Positions 24,795 to 35,816 of a stretch of DNA of 64,000 bases are shown here, one piece after another. The stretch is taken from NCBI RefSeq assembly GCF_001187505.1, contig NZ_CP012150.1, positions 620,001 through 684,000 on the forward strand, written 5' to 3'. Under the pieces are notes generated by a model. That model was given only the letters and a program-made list of their open reading frames with translations, ran no database searches and was not told the DNA's origin. Source of the stretch: Mycolicibacterium goodii. GTDB lineage: Bacteria; Actinomycetota; Actinomycetes; Mycobacteriales; Mycobacteriaceae. The first letter of the stretch is position 1. Every line of letters begins with the position of its first letter. The position numbers and the translations under genes were made by a program.

Positions 24795-25417
24795 CCGAGC
24801 CCACCGGACTGGTGGCGATCCTGCGCGGGGTACGTCCCGACGAGATCCTGGCCGTCGGCGGCGCCCTGATCGCCGCCGGGTTCACCGCGATCGAGATCCC
24901 GCTCAACTCCCCCGACCCCTTCGACTCGATCGAACGCCTCGCGGCCGCCGCACCCGAGGGGTGCGCGATCGGCGCCGGGACCGTGCTCAGCGTCGACGAC
25001 GTCGTCCGCGCCGAATCGGCCGGTGCCCGGATCATGGTGTCGCCCAACGCCAACCCCGAGGTGATCGCCGCCGCCGCGCAACGCGGCCTGCGCCCCTACC
25101 CCGGGGTCGCGACGCCCACCGAGGCGTTCAGCGCCGTCGACGCAGGCGCCCGCAGCCTCAAGCTGTTCCCGTCCGACGCGGTCGGCATCTCCGGCATGAA
25201 GGCATGGCGCGCAGTGCTTCCCGCCGAAGTCGAGATGCTGCCGGTCGGCGGCGTCGACGAAACCAACCTGGCCGACTGGATCGCCGCGGGCGCCGACGGT
25301 GCGGGCCTCGGTTCGAATTTGTACCGCCCCGGCGACGACGCCGCCGACGTCGGCCGGCGCGCCCGCACGCTGCAGGACATCTGGTCTCGCGCACAGGCAG
25401 AGAGGAACCCACGATGA
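24791..25417 (+). CDS. dgoA: 2-dehydro-3-deoxy-6-phosphogalactonate aldolase
   Basis: 208 residues, class I aldolase of the KDPG/KDPGal family, splitting KDPGal to pyruvate and glyceraldehyde 3-phosphate. Motifs: [34 protein letters not shown] with the catalytic Glu, [23 protein letters not shown], and the Schiff-base Lys in [11 protein letters not shown]. The N/S residues after EIPL favour the galactonate rather than gluconate form. It overlaps dgoD by 4 bp. Confidence 0.93.
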   Translation: MTEPTGLVAILRGVRPDEILAVGGALIAAGFTAIEIPLNSPDPFDSIERLAAAAPEGCAIGAGTVLSVDDVVRAESAGARIMVSPNANPEVIAAAAQRGLRPYPGVATPTEAFSAVDAGARSLKLFPSDAVGISGMKAWRAVLPAEVEMLPVGGVDETNLADWIAAGADGAGLGSNLYRPGDDAADVGRRARTLQDIWSRAQAERNPR

Positions 25418-26562
25418 AGATCAAATCGGTGCAGACCTACACCGTTCCCCCACGGTGGCTGTTCCTGCGCATCGAGACCGACGACGGCCTCGTCGGCTGG
25501 GGCGAACCCGTCCTGGAAGGCCGCGCGGCGACCGTGGCCGCCGCGGTCGAGGAACTGTCGGACTACCTGATCGGCCAGGATCCCGGCCAGATCGAGGATC
25601 TGTGGACCGTGATGTACCGCGGCGGGTTCTACCGCGGCGGCGGCATCCACATGAGTGCGCTCGCAGGCATCGACCAGGCGCTGTGGGACCTCAAGGGCAA
25701 GGCACTCGGCGTGCCTGCCCACGAACTGCTCGGCGGGCGCGTCCGCGACCGCATCAAGGTCTACTCCTGGATCGGCGGTGACCGGCCGAGCGAAACCGCC
25801 AAGGCTGCACGGGAAGTCGTCGATCGTGGCTTCACCGCGGTGAAGATGAACGGCACCGAGGAGATGCAGTACCTCGACACGTGGGACAAGGTGGACCGTG
25901 CGGTGGCCAGTGTCGCCGCGGTACGCGAGGCGGTGGGGCCCGACATCGGCATCGGCGTGGATTTCCATGGGCGCGTGCACAAGCCGATGGCCAAGGTGCT
26001 GCTGCGCGAACTCGAGCCGTATCGGTTGATGTTCGTCGAGGAGCCCGTGCTCAGCGAGCACGTCGACGGTTTCGTCGACGTGCTGCGGCAGTCCCCGATC
26101 CCGATCGCGTTGGGCGAGCGGCTGTTCTCCCGATGGGACGCCAAGACCATCCTGGCCTCGGGTGCGGTCGACATCATCCAGCCGGATCCGTCGCACTGCG
26201 GCGGCATCACCGAGGCCCGCAAGATCGCGCACATGGCCGAGGCGTACGACGTCGCGCTCGCGCTGCACTGCCCGCTGGGGCCGATCGCGCTCGCGTCCTG
26301 CCTGCAGATCGATGCGGGCTGCTACAACGCGACGATCCAGGAGCAGAGCCTGGGCATCCACTACAACACGACCAACGACCTGCTCGACTACCTCGTCGAT
26401 CCGGGCGTGTTCAGCTACGCCGACGGACAGGTCCAGATCCCGACGGGCCCCGGCCTCGGCATCGAGATCAACGAAGATTACGTGGCCGAACGGGCGGCCG
26501 AGGGACACAGGTGGCGCAACCCGATCTGGCGCCACGCCGACGGATCCTTCGCGGAGTGGTGA
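25414..26562 (+). CDS. dgoD: D-galactonate dehydratase
   Basis: 382 residues, enolase superfamily (mandelate racemase group). The N-terminal capping domain is followed by a beta barrel with metal ligands in [16 protein letters not shown] and [10 protein letters not shown], the base His in [12 protein letters not shown], and FTAVKMNG upstream. The DHPLxE-type patterns fit DgoD, which dehydrates galactonate to 2-keto-3-deoxygalactonate. It begins within the dgoA stop; the transporter follows after 5 bp. Confidence 0.94.
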   Translation: MKIKSVQTYTVPPRWLFLRIETDDGLVGWGEPVLEGRAATVAAAVEELSDYLIGQDPGQIEDLWTVMYRGGFYRGGGIHMSALAGIDQALWDLKGKALGVPAHELLGGRVRDRIKVYSWIGGDRPSETAKAAREVVDRGFTAVKMNGTEEMQYLDTWDKVDRAVASVAAVREAVGPDIGIGVDFHGRVHKPMAKVLLRELEPYRLMFVEEPVLSEHVDGFVDVLRQSPIPIALGERLFSRWDAKTILASGAVDIIQPDPSHCGGITEARKIAHMAEAYDVALALHCPLGPIALASCLQIDAGCYNATIQEQSLGIHYNTTNDLLDYLVDPGVFSYADGQVQIPTGPGLGIEINEDYVAERAAEGHRWRNPIWRHADGSFAEW

Positions 26563-26567
26563 GACAG

Positions 26568-27911
26568 ATGACCCAGTACACGACCGGAAAGTCAGGCGCC
26601 GCACCGCAATTGGCCTCGCAGGCCTCCCGTGCGCGCATCCTCATCGCGGTGATGCTGTTCATCACCGTGGTGATCAACTACATGGACCGGGCCAACCTGT
26701 CGATCGCGATGCCCGCGATCGCCGACGAGATGGACCTGACCAAGGCGCAGCAGGGCCTGCTGCTCAGCGCGTTCGGCTGGACCTATGCGGCACTGCAGAT
26801 CCCGGGCGGCTGGCTGGTCGACCGGGTGCGTCCCCGCGTGTTGTATCCGGTGTGCCTGGCGCTGTGGTCGCTGGCGACGCTGTTCATGGGCATCATCGGC
26901 GGGTTCGTCGCGCTGATCGCGCTGCGTCTGCTGGTCGGGGTGTTCGAGGCGCCTGCCTATCCGATCAACAACCGCGTCGCGACGACGTGGTTCCCCGAGC
27001 GGGAACGCGCCTCGGTCATCGGCTTCTACACCTCCGGGCAGTTCATCGGGCTGGCACTGCTCACGCCCGTGCTGTCCTGGCTGCAGGCCGTCATGAGCTG
27101 GCACTGGGTGTTCATCGTGACCGGCGCGATCGGCATCTGCTGGGCCGGTCTCTGGTACCTCAAATACCGCGAACCGCGGGACTCCAACGCCAACGAGGCC
27201 GAGCTGGAGCTCATCGAAAGTGGCGGCGGACTGGTCGATGTCGCCCAGGAGCAATCGCAGCGGGCCTCGGTGACGAGCGCGGTGACGCGTGCCGACGTCG
27301 CGACGGTGCTCGGGCGACGCAAGCTGTGGGGCATCTACCTCGGCCAGTTCTGCCTCACCTCGACGCTGTGGTTCTTCCTCACCTGGTTCCCCACGTACCT
27401 CGTCGAGTACCGCGGCATGGACTACATCAAGACCGGCTTCCTGGCGTCGCTGCCGTTCATCGCCGCACTCGTCGGTGTGCTGTTCTCCGGTGTCCTCTCG
27501 GATTTCCTGCTGCGCCGGGGAGTTTCGCTCGGGGCGGCCCGCAAGGGTCCGATCATCGCGGGCCTGCTGCTGACCACGGCCATGCTCGGCGCCAACTACA
27601 CCGACTCGACGGCCATGGTGGTGCTGTTCCTTTCGATCGCGTTCTTCGGCAACGGCCTGGCGTCGATCACCTGGTCGCTGGTGTCGGCGCTGGCGCCCAA
27701 GCGGCTGCTCGGACTCACCGGCGGCATGTTCAACTTCATCGGCAACCTGTCGTCGATCGCCACGCCGATCATCATCGGCCTGTTGGTCACCGACGAGAGC
27801 TTCGCGCCGGGGTTCGTGTACATGACCGTCGTGACGCTGATCGGCATCGCCTCGTACGTCCTGCTGGTCGGACGGGTCGAGCGGGTACCGGAAAAGGCTC
27901 AGCCGGCCTGA
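26568..27911 (+). CDS. MFS transporter, probable D-galactonate uptake
   Basis: 447 residues, 12 predicted TM helices, anion:cation symporter (ACS) branch of the MFS. Branch marks are INYMDRANLSIAMPAIADEM after TM1, the GGWLVDRVRPR loop 2-3, and RLLVGVFEAPAYPINNRV in TM4. DgoT of E. coli belongs to this group and moves galactonate with H+. The start ATG is 5 bp after dgoD. The 3' end overlaps the convergent Rv3662c-type gene by 13 bp. Confidence 0.9.
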   Translation: MTQYTTGKSGAAPQLASQASRARILIAVMLFITVVINYMDRANLSIAMPAIADEMDLTKAQQGLLLSAFGWTYAALQIPGGWLVDRVRPRVLYPVCLALWSLATLFMGIIGGFVALIALRLLVGVFEAPAYPINNRVATTWFPERERASVIGFYTSGQFIGLALLTPVLSWLQAVMSWHWVFIVTGAIGICWAGLWYLKYREPRDSNANEAELELIESGGGLVDVAQEQSQRASVTSAVTRADVATVLGRRKLWGIYLGQFCLTSTLWFFLTWFPTYLVEYRGMDYIKTGFLASLPFIAALVGVLFSGVLSDFLLRRGVSLGAARKGPIIAGLLLTTAMLGANYTDSTAMVVLFLSIAFFGNGLASITWSLVSALAPKRLLGLTGGMFNFIGNLSSIATPIIIGLLVTDESFAPGFVYMTVVTLIGIASYVLLVGRVERVPEKAQPA

Positions 27912-28654
27912 CCGACGTGCTGCGCGATCTGGAGCGCCTCGCGCGCTCCGGCGTGCAGCGCCTCGCAGCTGAGCAGCAGCCACGCGGTCAGACCGTCCGA
28001 GGTCCCCGACGCGAACCCCCGCTCGGCGCCGCGGTACTCCCCCGACTTGCGCATCCAGTGCACCTCGGGCACGCCGAGACCATGCGGGTCCAGCCCACTG
28101 GCGATCGTCACCAACCGCGACACGGCGCGCGCGACGACCCCGTCGGCCGTGCCGAACGGCGCCAGCGTCAGCAACTCACCGTGCGCGACGGCGGCCAGCA
28201 CCGGTGCGGGCACCTTGGACCCGCCGGTCAGAAGTTCGATCAGCAACTCCAGCCGCGGGACCACCTCGGGATCGGTGCGGGGACGGCCCAGGTGCTCGTC
28301 GTCGGTCAGATCGGCCGCGGCGAGCGCGTGCAGCCGGGCCAGCGCCTGCATCGGCGCGCGCTGCCACACCGTCACGAGCGAGGTCGCACCGCCTTCGATG
28401 GCCTCGGCAACGCGGATCGCACCCGCGGTCACCGGGTCGGGGTCGCCGTCGGCCGACAACTGCACCGCCCCACCGTCGAGCACCGCCGACGCGCGGGCGC
28501 CGCGCAACGCGGACTCGGCCGCGGTCTGCGGCCAGCCCCGCAGATTCACCTTGTGTCGGTGCGCGCGTCCGAGCGCGTCGCGCGCTTCCTCGCAGGCCGC
28601 GGCGACGCCGGGCAGCTCGAACAGCGGCGCGAGAGGATCGGGGCGCTCGGTCAT
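27899..28654 (-). CDS. Fic-fold-like protein with degenerate active site (Rv3662c orthologue)
   Basis: 251 residues. The arrangement resembles Fic proteins: an N-terminal helix with ALRGARASAVLDGG where Fic proteins have an (S)S-x-IEG inhibitory-type segment, a helix ending in LARLHALAAADL, then VLAAVAHGELLTLAPFGTADGVVARAV in the place of H-x-F-x-x-I-HPF-x-D-GNGR-x-x-R. The catalytic His of HPF is Ala, and the GNGR core is reduced to DGVVAR. If the alignment is right, the protein is a pseudo-Fic and not an AMP transferase. It is conserved in mycobacteria beside acsA and Ms1. Function unknown. Confidence 0.7.
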   Translation of the reverse strand: MTERPDPLAPLFELPGVAAACEEARDALGRAHRHKVNLRGWPQTAAESALRGARASAVLDGGAVQLSADGDPDPVTAGAIRVAEAIEGGATSLVTVWQRAPMQALARLHALAAADLTDDEHLGRPRTDPEVVPRLELLIELLTGGSKVPAPVLAAVAHGELLTLAPFGTADGVVARAVSRLVTIASGLDPHGLGVPEVHWMRKSGEYRGAERGFASGTSDGLTAWLLLSCEALHAGAREALQIAQHVGQAG

Positions 28655-28781
28655 AACCAGCCACGCTAGCCGACCGCTGAACGCGTGTTCTCCGACCGTT
28701 CAGCGCAATCAGGCCACCGCCCAACAGGCGACATGTGAGGCTCCAACGTGTGTGCAACGTTCGGTGACTAGGCTCACAGCC

Positions 28782-30745
<1,964 letters not shown>

Positions 30746-30749
<4 letters not shown>

Positions 30750-30781
30750 TCCCGCAATTAGTCCTGCAAGTAGTCCTGCCG
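30746..30781. repeat. Three 12-bp tandem units over the acsA stop
   Basis: GTAGTCCCGCAA, TTAGTCCTGCAA and GTAGTCCTGCCG follow each other without a gap. Each carries TAG in the acsA frame (30747, 30759, 30771), giving three in-frame stops. It is a local duplication of the gene end. Confidence 0.75.
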
Positions 30782-30837
30782 AGCAGACGCAAAACTGCCG
30801 TTTTCCGTAGGAAATTGAGCAGTTTTGCGTCTGCTCG
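30780..30837. terminator. Bidirectional hairpin between acsA and the S1 protease
   Basis: A perfect 19-bp inverted repeat CGAGCAGACGCAAAACTGC (30780-30798) / GCAGTTTTGCGTCTGCTCG (30819-30837), 20-nt loop. The GAGCAGACGCAAAA core is a recurrent intergenic palindrome in mycobacterial genomes. It lies exactly between two convergent genes, so it probably ends both transcripts. Confidence 0.75.
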
Positions 30838-30848
30838 CGCCTGGAAAG

Positions 30849-31565
30849 CTACGGGATCGGGACGAAACCCGTGCCGGGACGGTTCTTGGCGGTGATATCG
30901 GCCAACTGGGTGTTGATCGACATGGTCACCGCGGGGGTGTGCAGCGGCACGAACTTCACCACGCAGGTGGGCAGGTCCTCGGTGAAGGCGCCGTGGATCA
31001 TGCCGACCAGCAGATTGTTGACGGTCACGGGCGCCCCGGAATCGCCGGGCTGGCCGCACACCTGGTTGACGATGGTGCCGGGATCCTTGCCGGGGCCCCA
31101 CGTCACGCCGCACGAATAGCCCGTGGTGCGGCCGAGCTTGCAGGCGATCTCACCGAACCGGGGATCCGGGCCGATACCGTCGATCCGGAACCCGTTGATG
31201 TTGTTGGTCGGCGTGACCTTCTGCGGGTCGAATTCGATCACCGCGTAGTCGAGCAGGTCGTTGCCCGCGACCATCTTGCCGAGCACGCCTGCGGCCACGT
31301 CACTCTCGGCGGCCACGGTGGCACCCGGCCCGCCGCAGTGCGCCGAGGTGAAGCCGATCAGCCGGCCCGCGCTGTCGTGGCCGATCGCGGTGAGGGTGCA
31401 GAACGACTCGCCGTCGACGACGATGCCCGACCCGCCGCCGAGCACCACCGGAGGCGCGGCATACGCGTGCCCCGCAGCCCACGGGGCGAGCACAGCGAAC
31501 AAGGCAACAACCGGTGCACCAACAAGCAACTGCCAGCGGTGTCTGCTCGCCAACTGTCCTCCCAT
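30849..31565 (-). CDS. Secreted S1-family (trypsin-like) serine protease (Rv3668c type)
   Basis: 238 residues. A Sec signal peptide covers residues 1-36 (positive start, LLVGAPVVALFAVLAPWAAG, cleavage near AYA-AP). The mature part has the catalytic triad: His76 in FTSAHCGG, Asp106 in LLDYAVIEF, Ser176 in GQPGDSGAPV. Cys pairs 56/77 and 142/152 may form disulfides. The oxyanion GDSGAP is intact, so an active extracellular protease is expected. Convergent to acsA. Orthologue of Rv3668c; substrate unknown. Confidence 0.9.
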   Translation of the reverse strand: MGGQLASRHRWQLLVGAPVVALFAVLAPWAAGHAYAAPPVVLGGGSGIVVDGESFCTLTAIGHDSAGRLIGFTSAHCGGPGATVAAESDVAAGVLGKMVAGNDLLDYAVIEFDPQKVTPTNNINGFRIDGIGPDPRFGEIACKLGRTTGYSCGVTWGPGKDPGTIVNQVCGQPGDSGAPVTVNNLLVGMIHGAFTEDLPTCVVKFVPLHTPAVTMSINTQLADITAKNRPGTGFVPIP

Positions 31566-31700
31566 CGACGCGCCCGACCCGCGTAAGCCAATGAACTACG
31601 TGGAAGTCTACTGGGGCCGGTTCCCCGGCCCGGATCGTTTACCCCGCCCCCGCATGGCAACATGAACCGCGAAACGCATTGGATCCGGGAGGATGTGTCC

Positions 31701-32207
31701 GTGAGCATTGGCGACCGCAGGAACGGCGTACCGGCGACGGTGACCTCGATTCCGCTGGTGGATCCGCACGCCCCCAAGCCGGACCCGTCGATCGGCGACC
31801 TGGTGAAGGACGCCACCGCGCAGGTGTCCACGCTCGTGCGGGCCGAAGTGGAACTGGCCAAGGCCGAGATCACCCGCGACGTCAAGAAGGGCCTCACCGG
31901 CAGCGTCTTCTTCATCGCCGCGCTCGTGGTGCTGTTCTACTCGACGTTCTTTTTCTTCTTCTTCCTCGCCGAACTCCTCGACACCTGGCTGTGGCGGTGG
32001 GTCGCGTTCCTGATCGTGTTCGCCATCATGCTGGTGTTCACCGGCGCGTTGGCGCTGTTCGGCTATCTCAAGGTGCGCCGCATCCGCGGGCCGCGCCAGA
32101 CCATCGAATCCGTCAAGGAAACGCGTGAGGCGCTGACGCCGGGCCACGACAAGACCACCGCCCAGGTCGACGTCGCCAAACCGACCGCTGACCCGTCCGG
32201 CTGGTAA
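31701..32207 (+). CDS. Phage holin family (holin-X-like) membrane protein (Rv3669 type)
   Basis: 168 residues from the GTG at 31701, with GGGAGGA 7 bp before it; an upstream ATG at 31662 has no such site. DLVKDATAQVSTLVRAEVEL and AKAEITRDVKKG form an amphipathic helix ahead of two adjacent TM helices. The first TM contains FYSTFFFFFFLAEL, an unusual run of Phe. The charged tail is short. Actinobacterial holin-X proteins have no proven lysis role. The TAA stop overlaps the ephE ATG (TAATG), so the two are translationally coupled. Confidence 0.83.
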   Translation: MSIGDRRNGVPATVTSIPLVDPHAPKPDPSIGDLVKDATAQVSTLVRAEVELAKAEITRDVKKGLTGSVFFIAALVVLFYSTFFFFFFLAELLDTWLWRWVAFLIVFAIMLVFTGALALFGYLKVRRIRGPRQTIESVKETREALTPGHDKTTAQVDVAKPTADPSGW

Positions 32208-33175
32208 TGCCGGCACCCGACCCCTCGGTCACTCGGATCGACGGGCCGTGGCGACATCTGCAGGTGCACGCCAACGGCATTCGCTTCCACGTTGTCGAAG
32301 CCCTCCAAACCGAAACCGACGATTCCGGGTCGACCGGCCCCGCAGTCGCCGTCGACCGGCCGCTGGTCATCCTGCTGCACGGCTTCGGGTCGTTCTGGTG
32401 GTCGTGGCGTCATCAACTCACCGGCCTGCGCGACGCGCGGGTGGTCGCGGTCGATCTGCGCGGGTACGGCGGCAGCGACAAACCGCCGCGCGGCTACGAC
32501 GGCTGGACGCTGGCCGGTGACACGGCCGGCCTGGTGCGCGCGCTGGGCCACAAGTCCGCGACGCTGGTGGGTCACGCCGACGGCGGCCTGGTGTGCTGGG
32601 CGACCGCGGTGCTGCATCCGCGCGCGGTCGACGCGATCGCGTTGGTCAGCTCACCGCATCCGGTGGCGTTGCGCGCCTCGGCGGTGAAGCGCCGCGACCA
32701 GGCCCGCGCGCTGCTGCCGTGGATGCTGCGCTATCAGGTGCCGATGTGGCCCGAGCGCAAGCTCACCGGCAACGACGCCGCCGAACTCGAACGCGTGGTC
32801 CGCAGCCGCGCCGGTGCCGCGTGGCAGCAGACCCCCGATTTCGCCGAGACGATGCGGTATCTGCGCCGCGCCATCCGGATTCCCGGAGCCGCGCATTCGG
32901 CGCTGGAGTATCAGCGGTGGGCCGTGCGCAGCCAGCTGCGCGGGGAGGGCAGGCGGTTCATGGCGTCGATGAAACGTCCCGTGAACGTGCCGGTGCTGCA
33001 CCTGCGGGGCGACGAGGATCCGTACGTGCTGCCCGACCCGGTGTACCGGACGCAGCGGTACGCGCCGCACGGGCGCTACGTATCCATCACCGGCGCCGGG
33101 CATTTCGCGCACGAGGAACGGCCCGACGCGGTCAACGAACAGCTGGGCCGGTTCCTCGCGCAGCTCAGGAGTTGA
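32207..33175 (+). CDS. ephE: Alpha/beta hydrolase, epoxide hydrolase-like (EphE)
   Basis: 322 residues. Core motifs: oxyanion HGFGSFWWSWRHQL, VVAVDLRGYGGSDKPPRGYDGW, nucleophile elbow LVGHADGGLVCW with Asp, as in epoxide hydrolases, and the general base His in SITGAGHFAHEERP. A cap domain covers about residues 155-250. Orthologue of Rv3670. The 3' end overlaps the convergent marP gene by 11 bp. The substrate is unknown. Confidence 0.88.
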   Translation: MPAPDPSVTRIDGPWRHLQVHANGIRFHVVEALQTETDDSGSTGPAVAVDRPLVILLHGFGSFWWSWRHQLTGLRDARVVAVDLRGYGGSDKPPRGYDGWTLAGDTAGLVRALGHKSATLVGHADGGLVCWATAVLHPRAVDAIALVSSPHPVALRASAVKRRDQARALLPWMLRYQVPMWPERKLTGNDAAELERVVRSRAGAAWQQTPDFAETMRYLRRAIRIPGAAHSALEYQRWAVRSQLRGEGRRFMASMKRPVNVPVLHLRGDEDPYVLPDPVYRTQRYAPHGRYVSITGAGHFAHEERPDAVNEQLGRFLAQLRS

Positions 33176-34355
33176 TGCAGGTCCCGGTGGCGACGCGCTC
33201 GGTGTTGCCGATCTTGGCGAGCTGGTGTTCGACCTCTTTGGCGGTCAGCACGAACCCCGTGTCGACGTCGTCGACGGCCGCGCCGAACACCACACCGAGC
33301 ACCTTGCCTGCCCGGTTGATCATCGGTCCGCCGGAATTGCCCTGCCGCACAGTTCCTCTGACGGTGTAGACCTCCCGCGTCACGGTCGTGGTGCGGTAGA
33401 TGTCGGGCCCGTTGAGCTCGATGATCTCGCGCACGCGCGCCGGTGTGGCCAGGAAGTCCCCGCCACCCGGATAGCCCATCACCACGGCGTCGGTGCCCTG
33501 CGGCGCCGGTTCGGCCGCGAACGCCAGCGGCGCCGACGGCAGGTTCGGCACGTCGAGGATCGAGATGTCGGCGTCGGGGTCGTAGGACACCACGCCCGCC
33601 TCGTAGGTCTGGCCGTCGACCTCGACGGTCACGCTGTCGGCACCGGCCACCACGTGCGCGTTGGACATCACCCGGTTGGGCGCGACCACGAAACCGCTGC
33701 CCTCCAACACCTTCTGGCAGCTCGGCGCGACGCCGCGGATCTTGACCACACTGGGCCGGGTCGCGGCGACCACGGCGTCGTTGGCCAGCGCCGCGTCGGG
33801 CGCGTCGACGTTGACGATCGGGGTGCGGCCGAACGGTTCGAGCACATCGGGCAGACCCGAGGTGTCCAGCAGCCCCGACAGCCGCGTCGGCACCTGACGC
33901 AGCCACGCCGGCGCCACCCGGTCCACCTCGGACAGCACGCGCGAACCCTTCACCGCGGCCGCGAGATTCGGCTGGTCCGACGAGGTCATCAGGCTGCCCA
34001 GCAGCCACGCGGCCACCAGCACGGACACCAGCATGAGGCTCACACCGACGATCGAGTCGAACGCGCGGAACAGCCCGCTGCGGATGGTGCCGCGCACCGC
34101 GCGGCCCAGCACGACACCGGCGATCTCACCGACCACGACGAGCGCGAGGATGAGGAACAGCGTCACGAACAGCTTGGTGCGCGCGCCGTCGACGTGCGGG
34201 ATCACGTGCGGGGCCAGCAGCACCCCGGCCACCGCCCCGAGTACGACGCCGATGAACGACATCAACGAGCCCAGCGCCCCCGAACGCCAGCCGGAGACGG
34301 CGGCGACGAAGGCGATGGCGACGACGGCCAGATCAAGCCACAGCGAGGGAGTCAT
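33165..34355 (-). CDS. marP: Periplasmic membrane serine protease MarP
   Basis: 396 residues from the ATG at 34355 (overlapping the nudix stop TGATG). Four N-terminal TM helices (residues 5-130) carry a CvpA-like domain. A chymotrypsin-like domain with triad His234 (SNAHVVAGADS), Asp263 (DADISILDV) and Ser341 (QGNSGGPMINRAG) follows, and the domain Cys near CQKVLEG and the C-terminal Cys could form the known disulfide. In M. tuberculosis MarP is needed for acid resistance, cleaving the hydrolase RipA. Last gene of nth-tlpA-nudix-marP. Confidence 0.94.
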   Translation of the reverse strand: MTPSLWLDLAVVAIAFVAAVSGWRSGALGSLMSFIGVVLGAVAGVLLAPHVIPHVDGARTKLFVTLFLILALVVVGEIAGVVLGRAVRGTIRSGLFRAFDSIVGVSLMLVSVLVAAWLLGSLMTSSDQPNLAAAVKGSRVLSEVDRVAPAWLRQVPTRLSGLLDTSGLPDVLEPFGRTPIVNVDAPDAALANDAVVAATRPSVVKIRGVAPSCQKVLEGSGFVVAPNRVMSNAHVVAGADSVTVEVDGQTYEAGVVSYDPDADISILDVPNLPSAPLAFAAEPAPQGTDAVVMGYPGGGDFLATPARVREIIELNGPDIYRTTTVTREVYTVRGTVRQGNSGGPMINRAGKVLGVVFGAAVDDVDTGFVLTAKEVEHQLAKIGNTERVATGTCINS

Positions 34356-35143
34356 CAAATTCCAGTTCCACGATGGGCTTCACCGTAGCTGTTCGCGCGG
34401 CCGACAAGCGCCATTGCTTCCTCCAGGCCCCGCACGTCGTCGGTGTTCCACGGCTTGGCCCAGCCCGCGACGTCGAGCATCGCCGAGATCACCTGGCCCG
34501 TGAAACCCCACACCAGCATCTCGTTGAGCAGGAACGCCGGGCCGGCGAACCGGCTGGTCCTGCTCTCCCGGTACACCATCAGCCGGTTCTGCGGATTGAC
34601 GAACGCGCGCACCGGCACCCGTGACACCGCGGCGGTCTCGGACTCGTCGACCACGGCCACCGGGCCCGGATCCGGCGAGTACGCCAGCACCGGGACGACG
34701 TGGAACCCCGACGGCGGGATGAACATCTTGTCGAGCGTGGCCAGCGGGAACAGCCTGCTGGTGTCGACGCCGGTCTCCTCGGTGGCCTCGCGGAACGCCG
34801 TCGCCACCGGGTCGGTGTCCCCGGGGTCGGTGGCGCCACCCGGGAACGCGGCCTGCCCGGCGTGGTGGCGCAGTGTCGAGGCGCGGACGGTCACCAGCAG
34901 GTCGGCGTCGTCGGGCAGCGCCCCGGCCGGGGCGTCCGGCGGGCCCGAGAACAGCACCAGGACAGCCGCGTCGCGCCGCGAACCGGTTTCGGCGGCCTGA
35001 TGGTTGGCCTCGACGATGCTCGCGAGCACCTCAGGTGGCACCCGGCGGCGGTATGCGTTCGGGACGTGCTCGACGTTGTCCAACAACGGCCTGAGCCAGG
35101 GCGGGGCGGCGTCGGGAACCAGCCCCTCGGGCGTCGAACTCAC
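34355..35143 (-). CDS. Nudix hydrolase, CoA pyrophosphatase type (Rv3672c)
   Basis: 262 residues. The Nudix box GGATDPGDTDPVATAFREATEETGVD is split here as GG-ATDPGDTDPVATAFREAT-EETG: REATEETG is complete with the metal-binding glutamates. Upstream HHAGQAAFPGGA matches the CoA-specific subgroup's RxHxGQxxFPGG. It probably hydrolyses CoA or acyl-CoA to phosphopantetheine forms. Its stop overlaps marP; tlpA ends 11 bp before. Confidence 0.9.
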   Translation of the reverse strand: MSSTPEGLVPDAAPPWLRPLLDNVEHVPNAYRRRVPPEVLASIVEANHQAAETGSRRDAAVLVLFSGPPDAPAGALPDDADLLVTVRASTLRHHAGQAAFPGGATDPGDTDPVATAFREATEETGVDTSRLFPLATLDKMFIPPSGFHVVPVLAYSPDPGPVAVVDESETAAVSRVPVRAFVNPQNRLMVYRESRTSRFAGPAFLLNEMLVWGFTGQVISAMLDVAGWAKPWNTDDVRGLEEAMALVGRANSYGEAHRGTGI

Positions 35144-35154
35144 CCTCGGTGCTC

Positions 35155-35802
35155 CTATCGGCTCGATCGGATCAACTCATCGACCGCCGCCGCGATGTCG
35201 TCGGCGTCGACGAATGAGCGGGGCAGGATTTGGGCAACGCTACCGTCCGGACGCAGGACGACGGTGGCAGGCATGACGTTGGGCACACGCAGCGCCGCGG
35301 CGACGAGCCTGCGGCCGTCCTGCACTGTCGGCAACCGCACGCCGAGCTCGGCCAGCCGCAGCAGCGCGGCCGTCTCGTTCTCGTCCTGGTGCACGGTGAG
35401 CACCAGGACGTCGGGGTGGCGGCGCTGGTATTCGGCCATCGCGGGCAGTTCGTCGGCGCACGGGCCGCACCAGTAGGCCCACAGGTTGAGCACCACGGGC
35501 CGGCCTGCCAGCGCCGCGGCGACGTCGACCGGGTTCCCGTCGCCCGCGCATTCGAGGGTGATGCCGCGCAGCGCCTCGGGCCCGGGCCCGCCGCCCGGGC
35601 CGGGACACGGCGGCAGATCGGCGCGGGCGCGGGGTGCGGCGAGCGCCTCGGGCGTGTCGGCGTCGCGGTGGTCGCGCGCCGATACGCTGCCTGCGTCGGG
35701 ACCCGGGGCGGGCGTGTCGTCCCGCAACTCCAGCCAGAACGCGGTGCCCAACGCCAGCAGAACCACCAGAACCGCGACGGTCCACCGGGTCGAGACGCTC
35801 AT
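35155..35802 (-). CDS. Membrane-anchored TlpA-like thioredoxin (Rv3673c type)
   Basis: 215 residues. One N-terminal TM anchor (VAVLVVLLALGTAFWLEL), a low-complexity Pro/Ala/Asp linker with two Cys (PPCPGPGG and LECAGDG), then a thioredoxin fold with VVLNLWAYWCGPCADELPAM (WCxxC active site) and cis-Pro in NVMPATVVL. It probably reduces or exchanges disulfides of exported proteins. MarP, downstream in the operon, depends on a disulfide. ATG at 35802; 14 bp after nth. Confidence 0.9.
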   Translation of the reverse strand: MSVSTRWTVAVLVVLLALGTAFWLELRDDTPAPGPDAGSVSARDHRDADTPEALAAPRARADLPPCPGPGGGPGPEALRGITLECAGDGNPVDVAAALAGRPVVLNLWAYWCGPCADELPAMAEYQRRHPDVLVLTVHQDENETAALLRLAELGVRLPTVQDGRRLVAAALRVPNVMPATVVLRPDGSVAQILPRSFVDADDIAAAVDELIRSSR

Positions 35803-35816
35803 CGTGTGCCCACGGC

